From G963422745 sp963422745 (GTDB lineage Bacteria > Actinomycetota > Acidimicrobiia > Acidimicrobiales > Aldehydirespiratoraceae), in the NCBI GenBank assembly GCA_963422745.1, contig OY730477.1, forward strand, positions 2,604,001 to 2,668,000: a stretch of DNA of 64,000 nt. Direction: 5' to 3'. Within the stretch, counting starts at the first letter, position 1, and each line of letters opens with the position of its first letter. The translations under genes and the position numbers were made by a program. Below, piece by piece: positions 60,579 to 64,000 of this stretch. The notes under the pieces were generated by a model that saw only the letters and a list, made by a program, of their open reading frames with translations, made no database searches and was not told the DNA's origin.

Positions 60579-61673
60579 TCAGTGGTGAAATGGTGGATCT
60601 TCGATGGTTGCCTTCACCGTCGTGCCACGCACGTCAATCTCCACGGCGGTACCAACATCCAGGCCAGGTCGTAGAAGGGCGAGAGCCACCCCACGCCCAC
60701 GAACCGGCGAAAAATTGCCGCTCGTTATCACACCCACCGGATCATCTCCGATCATGACCCGTTGACCTTGGCGAGGTGGCCGCCGACCAGCAACAACGAT
60801 CCCACGCAGCTCACGCGCGACAGGGTTCTTGGCCTCGGCCAGAACCGCAGAACGACCCCGGAAATCCCCTTTGTTGAGGCACAAGACCCATCCCAGGCCA
60901 GCCTGGGACGACGTAATCCCAGGGCCCAGTTCATGGCCGTGAAGTGGAAACCCCGCCTCAAGGCGCAAAGTGTCACGGGCTCCGAGACCGGCGGGCTCAA
61001 TTCCGGCATCGGCGATCAGTCGCCACACCGCCTCAGCGTGCTGCACAGGTACGGCAATCTCGACACCGTCCGCACCGGTGTATCCGGTGCCCGCCACGAC
61101 GCAGGCGGCTCCGGCGACTTCGGCGTTGGCTACATGGAACCGCTTGATTGACGCAGCGCCAGAAGCGACCTTCGTCAGACGTTCACGAGCTTTGGGGCCC
61201 TGCACCGCCAACAATGCCCGTCCGGGGGTGACGTCAGTGACATGGGCCTTGCCAACAGCACCGGCCAGTGCAGTCACCACGCGTGCTGTGTTGGATGCGT
61301 TTGGCATCACATCGAAGCGATCGTCACCGACCCACCAAATGATGATGTCGTCAAGCACCGACGCGTCGTTGGCATCAAGCAGGTGCGTGTACTGGGCACG
61401 TCCGACACCGATGCGGTTCAAGTCGTTGGTGAAAGCCCACTGCAACGCGTTGAAAGCACGTCCACCCTGGACCCTGACGGTTCCGAGATGGCTGACATCA
61501 AACACGACCGCGTCGCGACGACAAGTCATATGCTCATGAAGCGTGCCCTGCGAGTAGTTCAGTGGCATGGTCCAGCCGCCGAATAGCACCATCTTGGCAC
61601 CGTGTTCGACATGCAGGTCGTGAAGCGGTGAGCGTCGCTCGTCGGGCCGTGTGGGTTTGATACTTGACATCAT
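60579..61673 (-). CDS. gcvT: aminomethyltransferase, glycine cleavage T protein
   Basis: A 364-residue folate enzyme transferring the aminomethyl carbon from lipoyl-GcvH to tetrahydrofolate. It shows P-L-H-D-L-H-V-E-H-G-A-K-M-V-L-F-G-G-W, D-V-S-H-L-G, T-G-Y-T-G-A-D-G-V-E and L-G-A-R-D-T-L-R-L-E-A-G-F-P-L-H-G-H. ATG 61673 or 61670, or GTG 61682, may be the start. It is next to the MerR/BFN/MerR/FHA block, in the same direction. In mycobacteria the P-protein and gcvH genes flank that block. Confidence 0.95.
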   Translation of the reverse strand: MMSSIKPTRPDERRSPLHDLHVEHGAKMVLFGGWTMPLNYSQGTLHEHMTCRRDAVVFDVSHLGTVRVQGGRAFNALQWAFTNDLNRIGVGRAQYTHLLDANDASVLDDIIIWWVGDDRFDVMPNASNTARVVTALAGAVGKAHVTDVTPGRALLAVQGPKARERLTKVASGAASIKRFHVANAEVAGAACVVAGTGYTGADGVEIAVPVQHAEAVWRLIADAGIEPAGLGARDTLRLEAGFPLHGHELGPGITSSQAGLGWVLCLNKGDFRGRSAVLAEAKNPVARELRGIVVAGRRPPRQGQRVMIGDDPVGVITSGNFSPVRGRGVALALLRPGLDVGTAVEIDVRGTTVKATIEDPPFHH

Positions 61674-61751
61674 GGTGCCCACAGTCGAGGGGTTGACAGT
61701 CCGGGTGCCAACTGCCGATCTCGGAAGCGAGCCTGAGTGCGACCGATCAGA

Positions 61752-62234
61752 TCACCGATCACCAACAGCGGCCGACCTCCCGGAAGTGTTCGCCGTATCG
61801 GGATAGGCCACTTCTTCGGGGTGGAGGGACACGATCTGAGCATCAACGTCCGCTTTCATTCCCGCCAACGGAACGACGTTGAGCACGCCTTGACCGTTCT
61901 GAACGAGGTCCAGCAGTTCGTCGCCCGTGCTAACGAGGACGGAATCGGATCCGTAGACAACAAGGTTGGCAGTGGTGATGTCCTCACCGAGCTGCTGATG
62001 GATATAGGTGAACACCTTACGAACCTGCTTCAAGCTGATTCCGGAGTCGAGCATGCCCTTGATGACCTTGAGAGCCAGCAGATCCCGGTAGCTGTAGCTC
62101 CTCCGAGTGCCTGATCCCGCCGCATCGGCGATCGATGGACGCACCAGATCGGTGCGCGCCCAGTAGTCGAGTTGGCGGTATGTGATCCCAACGATCTCCG
62201 CCGTCCGCTTCCCACTGAACCCTCTGTCGTACAC
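61752..62234 (-). CDS. MerR family regulator (Rv1830-like)
   Basis: A 160-residue DNA-binding protein. The N-terminal MerR helix-turn-helix is clear: G-I-T-Y-R-Q-L-D-Y-W-A-R-T-D-L-V-R-P, Y-S-Y-R-D-L-L-A-L-K-V-I-K and G-I-S-L-K-Q-V-R-K-V. The C-terminal part (L-V-V-Y-G-S-D-S-V-L-V and V-L-N-V-V-P-L) lacks metal-binding cysteines, so it is not a metal sensor. The GTG at 62234 is fixed by AGGAG six bases upstream. Upstream (62351-62360) lies the 10-bp palindrome TGAAGCTTCA. Regulates unknown targets; position suggests gcvT. Confidence 0.9.
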   Translation of the reverse strand: MYDRGFSGKRTAEIVGITYRQLDYWARTDLVRPSIADAAGSGTRRSYSYRDLLALKVIKGMLDSGISLKQVRKVFTYIHQQLGEDITTANLVVYGSDSVLVSTGDELLDLVQNGQGVLNVVPLAGMKADVDAQIVSLHPEEVAYPDTANTSGRSAAVGDR

Positions 62235-62406
62235 GTTCTACTCCTAGGAGTTCAGACTGCCCGGACGGCAATAGTCGCGTCGGACGGCAATGACACTAAG
62301 CGACCGCCGACACCAAGGTCAACGATAGAGGACCGACGATAACTCACGCTTGAAGCTTCACAGCGGAGGGCCGCAAGCGGACCGAACCAACGCATGAACC
62401 CAACCG
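62235..62406. other. intergenic leader of the MerR gene
   Basis: Holds the ribosome site within CTCCTAGGAG, a repeated CGGACGGCAAT (62262 and 62281) and the perfect palindrome TGAAGCTTCA (62351-62360), which may be an operator. No gene is supported. Confidence 0.45.
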
Positions 62407-62907
62407 TCAGTCAGAGAAGTCCTCTGGCGAAAGGTTCTCAAGGAATTCCTTGAACTCTTCGACGACCTCCTCGGGTCGTTCAGTGGTGCCAGCCCGCTCG
62501 CCCTCAACGAAGCCTGCCTCCTCTACCACACCTTCGTCTGCGTAGATGGTTACACCCATGCGCACAGCCATCGCGATCGCATCAGATGATCGGCTCTGTA
62601 TAACACATCGCTCGTCGTCGGAACGACGTATACGCAACTCCGCGAAAAAGGTCTTGTCGTGGATCTCGGTGATGATCACCGACTCGAGCTCGGCGTTGAG
62701 ATGGGCCAGCAGGCTGCCCATGAGATCGTGTGTCATCGGACGCGGCGTCTCGATACCATCAAGAGCCAAGGCGATCGCCTGCGCCTCGGCAGGGCCTATG
62801 AAGATCGGCACGATTCGTTCGGAACCGGAACGTTCTCGAAGAAGAACAATCGGTGCGTTGGCCGGTACCTCAACACGAACGCCGATGAGCTCCATCTCGA
62901 TGTTCAT
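62407..62907 (-). CDS. bifunctional nuclease (BFN/DUF151) family protein
   Basis: A 166-residue conserved protein. The BFN domain shows E-L-I-G-V-R-V-E, P-I-V-L-L-R-E, V-P-I-F-I-G-P-A-E-A-Q-A-I-A, T-H-D-L-M and R-S-S-D-A-I-A-M-A-V-R. An acidic tail (E-E-V-V-E-E-F-K-E-F-L) follows. Plant relatives show nuclease activity, but bacterial roles are unclear. It stands between two MerR genes exactly as Rv1829 does in mycobacteria. Confidence 0.93.
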   Translation of the reverse strand: MNIEMELIGVRVEVPANAPIVLLRERSGSERIVPIFIGPAEAQAIALALDGIETPRPMTHDLMGSLLAHLNAELESVIITEIHDKTFFAELRIRRSDDERCVIQSRSSDAIAMAVRMGVTIYADEGVVEEAGFVEGERAGTTERPEEVVEEFKEFLENLSPEDFSD

Positions 62908-63003
62908 GAACCAACACTAGGTGGCAAAGAGGGCTTCCACATAGGCAACGGGAACGCAACCGCGACGACGATCATCAACCGCTGCTTCGGCAGATCAAAC
63001 GAT

Positions 63004-63606
63004 CTACTCCCCGAGATCCCGTTTGAGAAGAGCGCGACGCAACGACTCTCCCAATCCGATCACCACGGTCAGCTCGCTCCGTGCCTCGTCGCGTTTGGGT
63101 CCGCTACGAGCAAGCTTTGCACCGAAGAGCTGTAGGAGAACCCCAGCTTCTCGATCCGAAGAAACCTTGTACATCCGTAGATGCCGGGCATCAAGGCCGT
63201 GGCTCTGCAGTCGGGTGGCTGTTCTGGCTACCACGAGAGAGTGATCGTCATATACCGCCCCAGCTTTGGTATCGATCGGCTCAATGAATCCCAGACGAGC
63301 GAGTTCAACGATGAAGCGACGATCGGCGCCAACGGCATCCGCGAGTTCATCCAGAGTCATGCTCACAGATGCGGCCGCGTGTTCCTGTGGTTGGACATTA
63401 CCGGACTTGTCGGGATGAGACTTGAGAACAGTTCGCAAGAGTTCAACGTCAACGTCACCGAACTTGCGATAGCCCGATGGGGTGCGCTCAGGTTTGATGT
63501 GGCCCTTGCGTTCCAGCGTGCGGATTCTTGAAAGGGTGAGATCCGGGTACTCCACCTTGAGCAGGTTGAGTACCTCACCGATCGTGTAGTACTGCTCGTC
63601 AATCAT
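63004..63606 (-). CDS. MerR family regulator (Rv1828-like)
   Basis: A 200-residue MerR protein. The helix-turn-helix runs Y-T-I-G-E-V-L-N-L-L, L-S-R-I-R-T-L-E-R-K-G-H-I-K-P and S-G-Y-R-K-F. After a spacer, a second helical region (M-T-L-D-E-L-A-D-A-V-G-A-D and L-A-R-L-G-F-I-E-P) looks like an additional winged-helix or effector part. No cysteine ligands are present. The start overlaps the FHA gene stop by 4 bases, so the regulator is made together with the FHA protein. Confidence 0.92.
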   Translation of the reverse strand: MIDEQYYTIGEVLNLLKVEYPDLTLSRIRTLERKGHIKPERTPSGYRKFGDVDVELLRTVLKSHPDKSGNVQPQEHAAASVSMTLDELADAVGADRRFIVELARLGFIEPIDTKAGAVYDDHSLVVARTATRLQSHGLDARHLRMYKVSSDREAGVLLQLFGAKLARSGPKRDEARSELTVVIGLGESLRRALLKRDLGE

Positions 63607-63995
63607 TCATCGGCTCCGTGCACGAACACCAGCTTGAACCTACCGATCTGTATCTCGTCACCGTCTGTGAGTTCTGCTACGTCAACCCGAATGCGGTTGA
63701 CGTAGGTGCCGTTGAGCGACCCAACGTCACGAATATGATAGTCGGGCTGATCGCGATGCACTTCGGCATGGCGACGTGACACCGTGACATCGTCTAGAAA
63801 GATCGTGCTTCGGGGATGACGACCGACGGTTACCACATCGTCGTCCAGAGAGTAGCGAGCCCCGGCCTTTGGCCCTTCAAGCACGACAAACAGGCCATCT
63901 TGGGGACCGAATCCGGAACGGTCAACGTTGATACCGTTTCCCAGGTCTCCCAGAATGGTTGCGTGGATCACAGACACTGACTCCGCCGCGGTCAA
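63603..63995 (-). CDS. FHA-domain protein, GarA-like
   Basis: A phosphothreonine-binding forkhead-associated protein of at least 130 residues. The domain has G-R-H-P-R-S-T-I-F-L-D-D-V-T-V-S-R-R-H-A and G-S-L-N-G-T-Y-V-N. In GarA, a phosphorylated N-terminal threonine motif switches its binding of glutamate dehydrogenase and 2-oxoglutarate enzymes. That E-T-T motif is not visible in the part read here. TTG 63995 is a possible start, but the frame is open to the window end, so the true start may lie beyond it. Confidence 0.85.
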   Translation of the reverse strand: MTAAESVSVIHATILGDLGNGINVDRSGFGPQDGLFVVLEGPKAGARYSLDDDVVTVGRHPRSTIFLDDVTVSRRHAEVHRDQPDYHIRDVGSLNGTYVNRIRVDVAELTDGDEIQIGRFKLVFVHGADE

Positions 63996-64000
63996 GGCTG

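Overview
The window is a chromosomal segment of a high-GC Actinomycetota. Supporting signs are a mycothione reductase, a PdtaR-type ANTAR response regulator beside polA-rpsA-coaE-uvrB-uvrA, a FHA (GarA-like)/MerR/bifunctional-nuclease/MerR block next to glycine-cleavage genes, and frequent GTG starts. A deep actinobacterial line such as Acidimicrobiia would fit, but that is inference from gene content only.

Layout. 1-2.1 kb: the start of a family-5 solute-binding lipoprotein, a divergent GntR/HutC regulator with a perfect 12-bp operator palindrome between them, and a decayed SRPBCC gene. 2.2-16.8 kb: a divergent catabolic locus. The leftward arm encodes nitrilase, gentisate-dioxygenase-like cupin, fumarylacetoacetase-family hydrolase, maleate isomerase, a branched-chain-type ABC importer (with a LivM-LivG fusion) and a PaaX-family repressor. 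The rightward arm encodes an alpha/beta hydrolase, an acyl-CoA-dehydrogenase-like flavoprotein, a NicX-like 2,5-dihydroxypyridine dioxygenase and a glutamine-synthetase-like ligase. Both ring-cleavage branches can be drawn to converge on maleate, which the isomerase would turn into fumarate. 17-37 kb: housekeeping on the minus strand: cysH, secG, tpiA-pgk-gap, yvcK-rapZ (no whiA), uvrC, uvrA, uvrB, coaE, rpsA, polA, pdtaR, a small coiled-coil gene and tRNA-Leu(CAA). 37.4-42.6 kb: a type II fatty acid synthase cluster (fabD-fabH-fabG-acpP-fabF, then convergent fabZ and an HU gene). 42.7-46.5 kb: an EchA20-like crotonase, an Ltp-type thiolase, a DUF35 protein lacking zinc cysteines, and a frameshifted lipocalin-like gene. 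46.6-57.6 kb: gcvP, a luciferase-like oxidoreductase, a fused indolepyruvate ferredoxin oxidoreductase, mycothione reductase and glpD. 57.8-59.4 kb: an A+T-rich foreign-looking gene with a dimethylformamidase-like domain. 59.4-64 kb: aroC, gcvT, and the MerR/BFN/MerR/FHA block.

A recurring signal not explained by the genes is tandem duplication of short segments (17-103 bp), several of them straddling gene ends: five 99-bp copies of the uvrA 3' end in front of uvrC, two 79-bp copies at the uvrB end, three copies of the pdtaR start region, a 56-bp copy of the gntR end, and others between genes. These suggest ongoing slippage or local duplication that copies stop or start codons and creates decoy translation starts.
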